Program-made: the position numbers and the translations under genes | Notes under the pieces: generated by a model | The model's input: the letters and a program-made list of their open reading frames with translations, nothing else | Told to the model about the DNA's origin: nothing | Databases searched by the model: none | Source of the DNA: Chromera velia | Lineage: Eukaryota; Sar; Chromeraceae | DNA: 64,000 nucleotides | Assembly (NCBI GenBank): GCA_018398765.1 | Contig: JAHBMJ010001890.1 | Span: 43,057-107,056 of the forward strand | Reading direction: 5' to 3' | Shown here: positions 35,601-45,700 of the stretch, piece by piece | How the letters are laid out: every line of letters starts with the position of its first letter | How positions within the stretch are numbered: the stretch's first letter is position 1

Positions 35601-36750
35601 CATCTGTTTCTCCCACTGACAGCCGATAAGGCAAACGGGCAGAAGGTGAATGACCGGGCTTAAGTTCGATTTTGAAATCCAAATAAGGTCCTCTTGACGG
35701 TGGCAGATGAGAGAGACGATCGGGAAAAAGAGACGCATGATCTGCCACAATTCTTTTCACATCCTGAGGAACATCCGCATCTGATTGAGAGAGAAAAACA
35801 CGCACGTCCAACAAATCAGGGGCCGACCGGGCAGGATGATCAGACGGAAGAGAAAAAAGAAAGTCAGAAGAGAGAAAATCAGAACCCACGTTCCTTCCAT
35901 CATTCATTCTCCCCTTTCGTTTTCCCTTACTCACTTCAGTTGCATACACGAAGCACTCCTGTTCCCCTTCTCCTGTAGGCTAGTATGCCGTCTCCATTTT
36001 CACGATGTGGCAGACAGCACCTTTTTAAATTGCTCGTTTGGCCTGTGCAGAAGAAAAGACAGGAGGGCAAGGTTGGTTTTCTTCACATGCACCCCCCCGA
36101 ATAATGATTTCTTGGCCGTTAAAGAAGAAACGAAGAGAACGAGACCAATGACCAAGTTCTGGTTGGTGGACATCACTCCATTTTCTTCCCAAGATGACAT
36201 CATAGTCGTCCAGGTCAGCCAGCAATGCACTGACTGTCTCTCGATACCCCTGAATACGAAGGGGAACAGAAGGTGCAGACTCACTGACCTCTCGTCCTCT
36301 GGGTTCCTTCACGGCCACCCTATATCTCATCGGGGTCCCAAACCTACGAATATACAACTGACGCAGGTGTGTAAACTTGTTATTAATGAAAATATCATCA
36401 GCTCCAATATCATACAAAACTCTGACTGGAGCACGGTGACCTGCAACAGTACCGTGATAGACAAAACCAGTCTCAAACGAATCATCCTCATCATCCTCTT
36501 CCTCACTCAATTCTTCATCTGTTCTCTGCCTTTTATCTTCCTCAACTTCATAACGTACCGTCAGGTCAGGTTTGACCACGGTCTCGTCATTCTTGTTTCG
36601 GCCTCTGATCGTCCTCACCCCAGCTACCCGTCTCGATCCAGCCTTGCACGCTGGTTGATGTCCACTTGGCTGAGATTGAGGCGATCCACCAAAAGAGGGA
36701 GACCATGCACGTCTTCTATCACCGAAGCCAAAGCCTTTTCCAGGTGACAT
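32662..36750 (-). pseudogene. Retrotransposon Pol remnant: protease, RT, RNase H, integrase, chromodomain
   Basis: Read from high to low: protease near 36400 with VLYDIGADD, where the catalytic D-S/T-G is D-I-G; reverse transcriptase from about 35800 with FLDD in place of YxDD; RNase H with FVDAYES and DALSR; integrase with an H-H-C-C zinc motif (GGHLG, CDTCQRAK); then a chromodomain with YLVWWEG and NASWEP. Two in-frame stops lie in RT (35512-35514 and 35353-35355), a frameshift sits at a G run near 34850, a stop separates RNase H from integrase (34323-34325), and the integrase core is frameshifted around 33600-33720. Broken beyond use as it stands. Confidence 0.88.
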
Positions 36751-36868
36751 GGGTGAACTTGGACTGTCACCTCTCTGTCCAGACCTCCCTCTCCCCCCTG
36801 TAGGTTGAGTGACTTGATTGATGGGATACGGGAAGGGAAGGGATGGGTAAGGAGGAGGTGGCCAGGGG

Positions 36869-37963
36869 CTAAGGCCAGGGGTACCCAGGCGTCACCCCAA
36901 AACCCAGGACAAAAGGGGCAAATCCTGGAGATGCCCTGGGCGGCCACGGAGATCTGGATTGAGACGTTGTTTGAATGGTCTGCATGTATGGAGGAAGTTG
37001 AGGTCCATTCCTACATGCGGCCATCATGTGGGTGTTTTCCCCACATAGAAGACACCGATTCAGTCTCCCCTTGCTCTCCCACACCGTCTGTGGAATCAAT
37101 GGGTGTCGGGGTGGAAGTCTTCTCGAAGGTCGCACCCCAACACCACACAATTCTATGGGAGCCGGTCCTGTAGGATCAATCACCGGACTCGGATCAGACG
37201 GGGGCCCTCGCGACCAACGGCTTTGAGAGCGTGAACTGGCCTGCTTAAGCCAGATTTCGCTGTCCAACGCCTTCTCCATTGCTTCGTCTAATATTGCCGG
37301 CTCTATCCTGTCAGTCTCATACATAATCCTGGGCGGCAAACCCTCAATATAGTCCTCTACGAGATCCTCCTCACTCGTATTTGTGATCTTCAACGCGAGA
37401 AGGGAAAATTCTTTGTTGTAGTCGTCGACCATCCCTGTGCACCTGAGGGACAACACCTGCTTTCTCGCCTTCCTCCTCTCATATTTCTCCTTATACCTGC
37501 GTCGTAGCACTTCATGCAACGCAGGCCAGTCTGCAAACCCCATGCCTCTCTTCACACGTAAGTCGAACCAGTCCCTCAGCTCCTTGCACAGGAAGGACTT
37601 CGCGAGGCCAAGCTGACGATGAGGAGCAACATTCACATTCAATTTGGTAAAGTAGTCGTTGGTGTCCGTAATAAACCTCTCCACTGTATCGCGGCGTCCA
37701 GTGAACTTGTCTAGCTGCTTCAGTGCAATCCAAGGAAGCTGCTCTCGCAGATCAGGGCCCTGAGAGGGCACGACAAGCTGCTGTGTACCCTCCTCACTCA
37801 TTGGCAGCACCTGAGGAGGCAACTGTGGAGGTAGAGCTGCAACCCTCGCCACCAGCCCCTCCATGGTCTGCCGCATCATCTCTTGAGTCTGCTGCAGGCT
37901 GGTGATGGACTGTTCAAGGTTGTACAGTGCCGTTCCCACCTGCTCGTTTGTCAAAAGAGCCAA
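36869..37963 (-). CDS. Retrotransposon Gag-like polyprotein
   Basis: 364 codons without interruption. The N-terminus has a coiled-coil-like region (LEQSITSLQQTQEMM), followed by a retrotransposon gag domain with FTGRRDTVERFITDTNDYF and KEKYERRKARKQ. A single CCHC zinc knuckle, CLLCGENTHMMAAC (C-x2-C-x4-H-x4-C), lies near the C-terminus and would bind the element RNA. The pol frame starts in a different frame downstream, as is common for gypsy elements. This is the only major part of the element still open. Confidence 0.8.
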   Translation of the reverse strand: MALLTNEQVGTALYNLEQSITSLQQTQEMMRQTMEGLVARVAALPPQLPPQVLPMSEEGTQQLVVPSQGPDLREQLPWIALKQLDKFTGRRDTVERFITDTNDYFTKLNVNVAPHRQLGLAKSFLCKELRDWFDLRVKRGMGFADWPALHEVLRRRYKEKYERRKARKQVLSLRCTGMVDDYNKEFSLLALKITNTSEEDLVEDYIEGLPPRIMYETDRIEPAILDEAMEKALDSEIWLKQASSRSQSRWSRGPPSDPSPVIDPTGPAPIELCGVGVRPSRRLPPRHPLIPQTVWESKGRLNRCLLCGENTHMMAACRNGPQLPPYMQTIQTTSQSRSPWPPRASPGFAPFVLGFGVTPGYPWP

Positions 37964-38026
37964 GACTGGAGGTAGTTCTATGACAGCAACAGAATTCAGA
38001 CTGAATACAAACGAATCAAAAAGCCT

Positions 38027-38050
38027 GTTCGAAACCTGGCTCTGCTACCA
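38027..38050 (-). other. Primer-binding site (initiator tRNA-Met type)
   Basis: Three bases inside the 5' LTR. The plus strand reads as the T-arm and acceptor 3' end of a tRNA finishing CTCTGCTACCA, including the CCA. The match as read is 24 bases, longer than the usual 8-18. Confidence 0.8.
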
Positions 38051-38053
38051 GAT

Positions 38054-38348
38054 TGTAAGCAGAATACGGGGCTAGAACTCTCAACGCTAACGATGTGCAT
38101 TCAGAGTTCATAGACTATAAGAGTTTGACCTAGAGAGGTTCGTACATTGTTCCTTCGATCAAGCCAGTCCAACGATCGTTAGCGATCGTTAGCTAATTCG
38201 AATGCATGCAGATCGATGTCACTTTATTCAGTCCTGTGCCAAACCACACTTATTGAAGTCCGCGTGCGCATCGCCGCAGCGCCGCCGGCCTCGCGGCTTT
38301 GCCACTCCGCGGGCCTGTCGCGTACTTGCCGCTCGTAGCCGGCCTACA
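38054..38348 (-). repeat. 5' LTR
   Basis: 295-bp copy. All substitutions relative to the other LTR that I can count are transitions, several in CpG context. Confidence 0.93.
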
Positions 38349-38913
38349 GTTATCTTAAGTAATCTTGAGTCCTGATTGTGAACTCGCAAAAAAAATCTGA
38401 TTAAAAAAAAAAAAACTATCTATAGTGTATCGATCGATCGATGGCTTAGACAACTGTGAAGACACGCAATTGATAGCTTATATTGACAATATTTTACCAA
38501 TGAGAAAATTTCTAGGAAAATTCATTCTTTTTTTGCTAGTTTTTTAGTATATACATGCACTTCAAGTGTAAGCTGAATTTGCTTCACAATTTAACTGCGT
38601 TGGATTTTGTCTGCGTCTTTACACTGAAGTTGGCAAGTTGCTGCAATTTTGAGCTTTGCAGCAACAAAGCCCATTAACAACGAGCATCAAAAAGTGTAAG
38701 CACGCAACTTTTAATCCAGCCTTCTCCTAGGCATTCTTTCGGCCACCCACGCCCGCTCAATTCGGAAGAATCCGATAACATGCACGTCAGCCGGAGCTCC
38801 TCCTCTCCCCTCTTTTTCGTTCTACCCTCTGCCGTAGCTTTCCCATGATGCCCCTGCCATTGTTTGAGCAGTGCGTGTCCACAAGCTCGAAGAGACCCGT
38901 ACTATAGAAACAA
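38349..38913. other. A/T-rich spacer, no gene seen
   Basis: Follows the LTR element; contains poly(A) and GATCGATCGATCGAT near 38430. Nothing supports a gene before the stop codon at 38914. Confidence 0.5.
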
Positions 38914-41140
38914 TTAAACAATCTTGGCGAGTCTTCGAGGGAAGCCCTCGACATAAATGAAATTTACCCATGCACCCCTGCCGTCCAATCTGATGGATTC
39001 ATGCGAGCGCCCACCCAGTGGCACCTCCTGCCCTTCCTTTCCAACAGTCAGCGTAAGAAGAGAGATCGAACCCAGTCTGTGTCTTTCCAATTCAGGGGCT
39101 GTCTGTGTCTGTTGGTCTCTCTGTGCATGCAGTCTGTGTCTTTCCAATTCAGGGGCTGTCTGTATCTGTTGGTCTCTCTGTGCATGCAGTCTGTGTCTTT
39201 CCAATTCAGGGTTTGTCTGTGTCTGTTGGTCTCTCTGTGCATGGAGTCTGTGTCTTTCCAATTCAGGGTCTGTCTGTGTCTGTTGGTCTCTCTGTGCATG
39301 CAGTCTGTGTCTTTCCAATTTAGGGTCTGTCTGTGTCTGTTGGTCTCTCTGTGCATGCAGTCTGTGTCTTTCCAATTCAGGGTCTGTCTGTGTCTGTTGG
39401 TCTCTCTGTGCATGCAGTCTGTGTCTTTCCAATTCAGGGTCTGTCTGTGTCTGTTGGTCTCTCTGTGCATGCAGTCTGTGTCTTTCCAATTCAGGGTCTG
39501 TCTATGTCTGTTGGTCTGTCTGTGTATGCAGTCTGTGTCTTTCCAGTTCAGGGTCTGTCTGTGTCTGTGGGTCTCTCTGTGCATGCAGTCTGTGTCTTTC
39601 CAATTTAGGGTCTGTCTGTGTCTGTTGGTCTCTCTGTGCATGCAGTCTGTGTCTTTCCAATTTAGGGTCTGTCTGTGTCTGTTGGTCTCTCTGTGCATGG
39701 AGTCTGTGTCTGTGGGTCTCTCTGTGCATGCAGTCTGTGTCTTTCCAATTCAGGGTCTGTCTGTGTCTGTTGGTCTCTCTGTGCATGCCAAGTGTGCCTT
39801 CCCTGTGTCTATAGTGACTGACACTGACTGTCTGTGATTCTCTATATGATTCTCTGGTACTTTTGGGTCTGCATGCCTGCCCCATTCCATTCAAAAAAAG
39901 AAAAGAAAACATGATCAGACCCACCATGGAGGAGAAGCTCCTCTGAAACCTCCTCCCGGGTCTCCGTGTCCTGGTGTTCTGAATCACAATCTGCAGAGGT
40001 CCACGCATGTATAGCGCAGCGGTCTTAGACGTGCAATGCGAGAAGTGAGAGAAAGCGGAGCAGATACGTTTTTCGTAGGGGAGCGCAAGGGCAAACCGAG
40101 AAGAAGACTGGGAGAGGGAAACAAGAGAATGGGAGAGGGAGGGAGAGAGAGAGGCGGCCAAGTCGTCGGGGCGCCAGGTAAACCCTCCAAGGCAGTCCGC
40201 CTACATGGCTAGGTCGTCCCATCGCGAAGAGGTCGGAAGAGGTGCATGCAGGGAAATAGAGGGAGGAGCAACTGAATTAAATTTAGCACACATTCGCTGT
40301 CTGCATGAGCAACAGAATTTCTTTTGCCCGGCAGTGCATGGGCGACCTTCCCTCCGTCTTTTTGTATTTTGCAGATCCGCGCGAAGGGCCAGCCTCAGGC
40401 TAACGCCTGAGTGATTGAGACTGCATGCATCGGCGTCCTTTCCGGGGAAAGCCACAGCATTGCAAAAGCCCCAAAGAGCAAAACACCAAAAGACGTGCCA
40501 GAAACACGCAAATGACCCACCTCGCAGTATCGACTGCAGTCCTTGCAGACCTGTTGATCTCATCCTTGCACAACTTTCCATGCAGCTTTCTTCGCAGCGT
40601 GCCACCCATCGGATGCTCTTGGATGGTTCGGCCCCTCCCCCAAGGCCATCCCGCACTCGCGGCTCCTCTCCTCCCCGCCCGCCGACAACGCTCTCCCTCA
40701 AACAGCATCTCTGGCCGGGTCCTCACTAACCCCATCGCCCGCAGGAGGTACATCACGTCGCTCTCGGATGTCATCAGGAGTCCGACGACTCGGCCGCACG
40801 AGAGAGATAGAAGAGAGAAATAGCAGAGAGGGAGAAGTTTGGATCGAGGGTGCAGACAGGACGAAGACGTGTTGTATCTCACTTTGACCCGACCTTCCGA
40901 GGATGTCTTTCCATTTCAACGATTTCCGCAAAAATTGCTCTGCAGTTCCTCGTGATCAAAGTCGCCTGCAGCATGCACAGGAGATTGAAAAGAATATTGA
41001 AAGTCAGACAAACGTCTCTTCTTCTCACATCTTCCCGAAATTATAACAGTCGAGGGCTTGGCGAGTGAACTTACGGGGCTCAGCTATGGCTTTTTGGGAT
41101 ATGCGTTTGCTATCCATCTCTATCTCCATACTGACAGACG
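38914..41140 (-). CDS. Unresolved multi-exon gene, possibly EF-hand-like
   Basis: Several splice-bounded segments look coding but I cannot join them with certainty. A likely first exon near 41136-41083 reads MEIEMDSKRISQKAIAEP and meets a GTAAGT donor. Then come an exon near 40940-40895 (QQFLRKSLKWKDILG), a segment near 40785-40700 with SDVMYLLRAMGL, which resembles the helix after an EF-hand loop, a segment near 39988-39925 (DSEHQDTETREEVSEELLL), and a last exon ending at 38914 with WVNFIYVEGFPRRLAKIV before TAA. The pattern is reminiscent of centrin-like or axonemal EF-hand proteins, but the calcium loops are poor. Exon phases do not all fit as I read them, so treat borders as approximate. 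Confidence 0.35.
39073..39795. repeat. 57-bp minisatellite, about 12.5 copies
   Basis: Unit contains GTCTGTGTCTTTCCAATTCA, then GGGTCTGTCTGTGTCTGTTG and GTCTCTCTGTGCATGCA. The unit is a multiple of three and stop-free in several frames on both strands, so it gives long open frames that are not evidence of a gene. It lies within an intron of the tentative minus-strand gene. Confidence 0.93.
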
Positions 41141-41493
41141 CCTCCTCAATGTTTAAGCTCCTGTGCTTGTGGAAGAAACCGTCTGTTGTCAAAGTTTTGC
41201 GTGATGGGGCCTTTCAGACCCAGAAAGTTATTTTGTGGATCCGGGAAACAAAGGCGGGGAACTGCCCATGGAACTCCTTGCCTTATAGAAAGATGATTGA
41301 GAGTTTGCTCTGCCTTGTTATAACTAGAGGTGTATGCAATAGCTAGAATCAGCTGATATTAATAACTCGATTTAACCGTCTGACCTTCATACACGTACGT
41401 ACGTGCACGCTATATAGCTTTCTAGCGACTCGTGATATCGCCTCTGGCCATGCACATGCAGGGAAGTGCAAAATCTGACGACTCACTGGGTAC

Positions 41494-41552
41494 TTGATTG
41501 AGGTTTTTGTTATGCATGCCGCGTCCCCGTGTATGAGGGGCGGATTTAGCCT
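41494..41552 (-). repeat. Dispersed repeat copy B
   Basis: Inverted copy of the segment at 7361-7419, identical over GACGCGGCATGCATAACAAA and about 90% overall. Confidence 0.7.
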
Positions 41553-41885
41553 AGTCTGTCAAAAGGTTCCGGTTCGTCCCATCTGTTCTGAATCTAGGAA
41601 CACTGCTCATTGATCACTTTTACTGCGGCTTATTTCTCAAGCGGCGGTAGAGTAGAACTTGGAGAACAACGAAAAGAGGGGAGAGGCAGGGCAAAAACTT
41701 TCTAAAAGTTTGTCTCCTTGGCAAAGGCTACCCTTTGACGGCAGAGAACAACTTCAAAGAGACCCCCCCCATTAATCTGCCCCTCATTTTCTCAACCTTC
41801 TTTTCTTCCTTTCCTTTCATGCGCTTGCCCCCCCTTTTTTTTCCCTTCTTGTTTGTATATAAAGAATCAATTACAAAAGGATCGC

Positions 41886-42518
41886 TTAGTTTGCGCCCTC
41901 CGAGTCGAAAGACCCGGAGAACGCTGCGACCTCCCTACCGAGAAGGCACTCAGGCTGGAAGGGCCTTCTGGTTCCCCTCCTGCTGTGAATTGAACAGAGA
42001 AGATTTGCGGCAACGAAACGCTGTAGCATGCAGGAAAGAACTTTATAATACTGGTCCATCAGCCTTGTCTGCACTGCCTTATCTCCCTCTCCTCCTCTCA
42101 CTCTTCCGGCCCCCAACTTCGCTATCTCTTTCAAAAAACGAATTGTCCCCTCTCCTGGTCTCCCATATGTCTCAAACACAAGAGGAACAAACCAAAATCC
42201 GATTTCATGACAGATCTCACCGTACCTGTCGTTTTTGACCTTCTCCATCGCCTTTGCTGCCAACCCTGCTGTTTTTGCGAATCTTTGCAGGCGGTTGGCA
42301 TCAATTGAGAATGGATGGGTCACTGCGACGTCTCCTAGTATGGTGTCTCCTGATGGGAGACCTGCAAGGAAATCGGGACGTTTCTGTCTCTCATTGACGA
42401 GACGGGTGGGAGTAGATAAGCCTAGCTGTCCGAAGGTTGGCTCCCTTGTTATATAGCAATGACGGAGCCCCTGCAAAAGAGAGCAGAATACATCTTTCAT
42501 CTGTTCATGTCTCCACAC
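41886..42518 (-). mobile_element. Retroelement fragment with restriction-like endonuclease motif
   Basis: A 210-codon minus-strand frame. It carries RPD followed after 13 residues by D (in LGDVAV), the R/K-PD-x12-14-D signature of the restriction-like endonuclease in R2/CRE-type non-LTR elements, and further down K-x3-YGEIC and FVPLVFETYG, which often follow it in algal elements. No reverse transcriptase is next to it, so it is a truncated copy. It may sit in an intron of the plus-strand gene whose exons begin at 42754. An alternative is a host PD-(D/E)xK nuclease-like gene, but there is no clear start or partner exons. Confidence 0.55.
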
Positions 42519-42753
42519 GGGTACAGGTGTAGACGGGGCATGATCGGGGTATGCAATCGTTCAGTTTTTTTAATTAAGCAGCGTGCCGCCTGTTGCGCGC
42601 CCCCGGTAACAGGATGGCATATGGATGGCATCAGTGTACGTAGACGGCGCAATCGTTCAGTTTTTAAGCAGTGGAGTATCTAGTATATTGATATATATAT
42701 GTATATACATGTATATATCTTCTCTCCCTCTGTCCATCTGTCTGTCTATGCAG

Positions 42754-45700
42754 AGGCATCACTGCCAATGGGAGCTCCCCCGAAGCAGACGAAGACAGAG
42801 ACTGGATCGAGAGGGCGCAACACGAAATGTTCATGAGGAATCATTCGTCTCCATGGCACCTTTTCAAGTCATTCCTTCCTTCATCTTCCTCCCTTTCTTG
42901 CTTCCTTCTTTCCTTTGTTCCTTTCTGTATCTCTGTCTCCCTGTATCGTTGCTCTCTCCCCTTTCTTCACTCAATGTAGGCGGGTCTTCTTGTATTTGTG
43001 TCAATATGTGAAACCTAAGTAGGAAGACTCATGCAACACAAGAAACGGAGATAGAAAACAAGACTGAAAGGAGAAAGTCAGAGATGGGGCTTCGAAGGAC
43101 AGAAAGGGACAAGGAAAGAGGGAAGAAAGAGAAAGGACGAACGAATGAACGAATGAAAGGAAGAAAAGAAGAACGAACGAAAGAAAGAAGGAACAAGCGT
43201 GCATGCCTGTCTGTGTGCATGGTTGTCTGCGTGTCTGTGTATCTGTGTGTCAGTGTGTGTTTGTGTGAGTGCATGCAGATCCGTATTCACCGACTTTGTA
43301 AGTGTTGCCCTCAAATTAGTTTTGCCTCCAGGCTCTTTACGGTCGGTCGGTCTTCTTTTCTTCTTCCTTCATGCATTATTTATTTTTTTTTCAATCAATT
43401 AATCCGTCGTCTTTCGTTAGCTGATTGAGTGATGCATGTTTTCCGTCCTTGAGGATCGCCTATTAGTCAGTGTGTTTTGTGCCCAGGTGTGCTGTTGCCT
43501 TCTTGATTTCTTTTCCTAACGATGACAAAAAAAGTGCTCGTGGTTCTCAGTAAAGATGAATGTGGTTCTTCTGCTCATGTCGGATCCTTGTGACAAAAAA
43601 GGAAGGCTTCTTTTCTCTTCCTGCAGGTGGGCGTCTGGGGGGGACGGCGGCGAGAGTGCCCTTATAGTCCGGTGTGCATGCAGACAACCGCTCTCTGCGC
43701 ATGTGGATTGCTGCGTGTGCGTGCATTCGGAGTCATGGAGTGTATGCTGCTTTTCGACTTTCAACTCATCGAGAGGGAACTGGACAAGACGGGGGGGACG
43801 GTTGGAGTTGAAGAAGACGAGGGGACGCGCAGAACTGATGAGGCGAGAAGGAAGGAGGGGGAGACTCGCAGAAGACGAAAGGAGAGGGAGGCCACAGATG
43901 AGATGAGAATGAGGAAGAGAGAGAGAATGGACAGGGAAAAGGAGGGCGTGAGGGAAGCCCTTCAAAGCAGTGGAGCAAACTGAAGGGGGGCAGAGTGGAC
44001 TCTGTGGTGTTCCCCCCAGGATTATCCTGGAGGTCAGTAGGAAGGATTGAAGAAGGGAAGGATGGTTGGATTGTTGTGCTTCATTTTCTCTACAATTCTT
44101 CCTTCATGGACCAAACTCCACAGACTATTCCTCGATCGCTCCCCCCCTTCTTCCCGCTTGGTTTCGTTTCTTTCCCCTCCTCATTCTTTCATTCCTTCTC
44201 TGTTCTCTTCAGGTGACATGCACAGATTTCTGGGGGTGCCAGACTCTCGAAGGCTATCCGCCTTGAGCCCGGGTTACACTCAGTACACGTTCGTTTCTGG
44301 CACCCTCTGGGGCAGGTGGAGGTGGATGCTCTTGCTATATCCCCTCCTTTTTTTTGTCTGCTTGTCTCCCTTTTTTTTTTTTAGCCCTCCCCCCCTCCCC
44401 CCCCCTTCACTCAGTAAAAAACGTCATCCATTGTACAAAAGTGTCACACCCCAAATGAAAGTGTCACTGAAAGACGAGGTAGGATCCAGGTTGCAGTGAC
44501 ACTTGTGACGTCTGTGACGCTTCTTTCCCAGAAAATTCTCTTTTTCTTTCTTTTTTCTTTTTTGAAGAGAAATGGGACGATCAAAACATACATATATATG
44601 TATCTAAATTTTATAAAATAATTCAAAAAGGTGTCATAAGTGTTATAAATGTCACTGACAGGTCAAATTAAAGCCGCTGTTGAATGACACTTCAGGATCT
44701 ATCTTCCCCCCAAGTGTTACAAGTGTCATTTTTGTTTTACATTCTGTCCTTGTCTCCTTATCTTTTTTGGGGGGGGGGAGGGAATGTCTCATGGGCCTAC
44801 GGTGAGAAAGATAAGAGAAACTCAGTGTGTCTACTCCCCAGAGAAGCTTTTCTCCTCCGACCGACTCCCGTTACCTCTCCTTTGCACCCCCTGTACACTT
44901 CCTCCGGTTTTGTTCATCTACTTCCCAAACTCTTTTTTGCATCCTCTTTGAGACCACTTTCCCGACTGCTGCAGCTTTGCTTCCTCTCAACTGCACACTG
45001 AGTCCAAAAGGTCAGCTCCTGCCTCCTTCTTGTTTTTCCTCCACCCTCATTTTAATCGGGCCCCCCAACACCGACAAGCTCTCATTGCTTTTATTTTTGA
45101 CGCTCTTTTTTGTCTTCTCCCTCCCTCCGTCTGTCCATCTGTCCCTTAAAGTTTGTCATCCCTCCGTCGGCTTTTTTTTATCTTTCTGTCTGTCTGTCTC
45201 TCTGTCTTTCCATCCCTCTGTCCGTCCCTTTCTTTTTCCCTCTATCATTCGATCCTTCTGTCTGTTCGTTTGTCCGTCTTTCTGTCCCTCAGAGTCTGTT
45301 AGTCCTTTTTCCTTCTCTCCCTCCATCCTTCTTTTCTTTCTATTATTCTATCCCTCTGTCACTCCGCCTTGTATCCCTCCATGTCACTTTGTCCCTCTGT
45401 TTTTCTTCCATCCTCTGTCCGTCCGTCTATCTGTCCCTCTTTCCCCCTGTGTTTTCCATCCATCCGTCCGCCCTCCGTCAGTCCGTCCCTCTGTTCTTCC
45501 ATCCCTTTTTTGCCTGTCTGTCCCTCCGCCTTCCGTCCTTCCATCTCTTTTTCTTCTGTGCTCCCATCCTTGTGTGCTCGTGTCCCTCTCTTCTCCACGC
45601 GTTTGTTATTTATACATCCTAGTATACATCCCTTCCTTTTTTTCCCTCCATCCCTTGAAGTTCGCTGTATTCCATTAATCCCTCCGTCTGTCTCTCTTCC

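Larger units (their letters stand above)
32151..38348 (-). mobile_element. Ty3/gypsy LTR retrotransposon (chromovirus), decayed
   Basis: Two direct repeats of 294-295 bases, each bounded by TGTA...TACA, flank a 5.6-kb interior with gag, protease, reverse transcriptase, RNase H, integrase and chromodomain in gypsy order on the minus strand. Just inside the 5' LTR is a primer-binding site complementary to an initiator-Met-type tRNA 3' end. Flanking pentamers are ATTAT (left) and GTTAT (right), an imperfect candidate target duplication. Stops and frameshifts interrupt pol, so this copy cannot be autonomous. The LTRs differ at about 11 positions plus one indel, so the insertion is not recent. Confidence 0.92.

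Noticed and set aside
38027-38050. tRNA gene
   Set aside because: Only the 3' quarter of a tRNA is present, directly next to an LTR; it is a primer-binding site.
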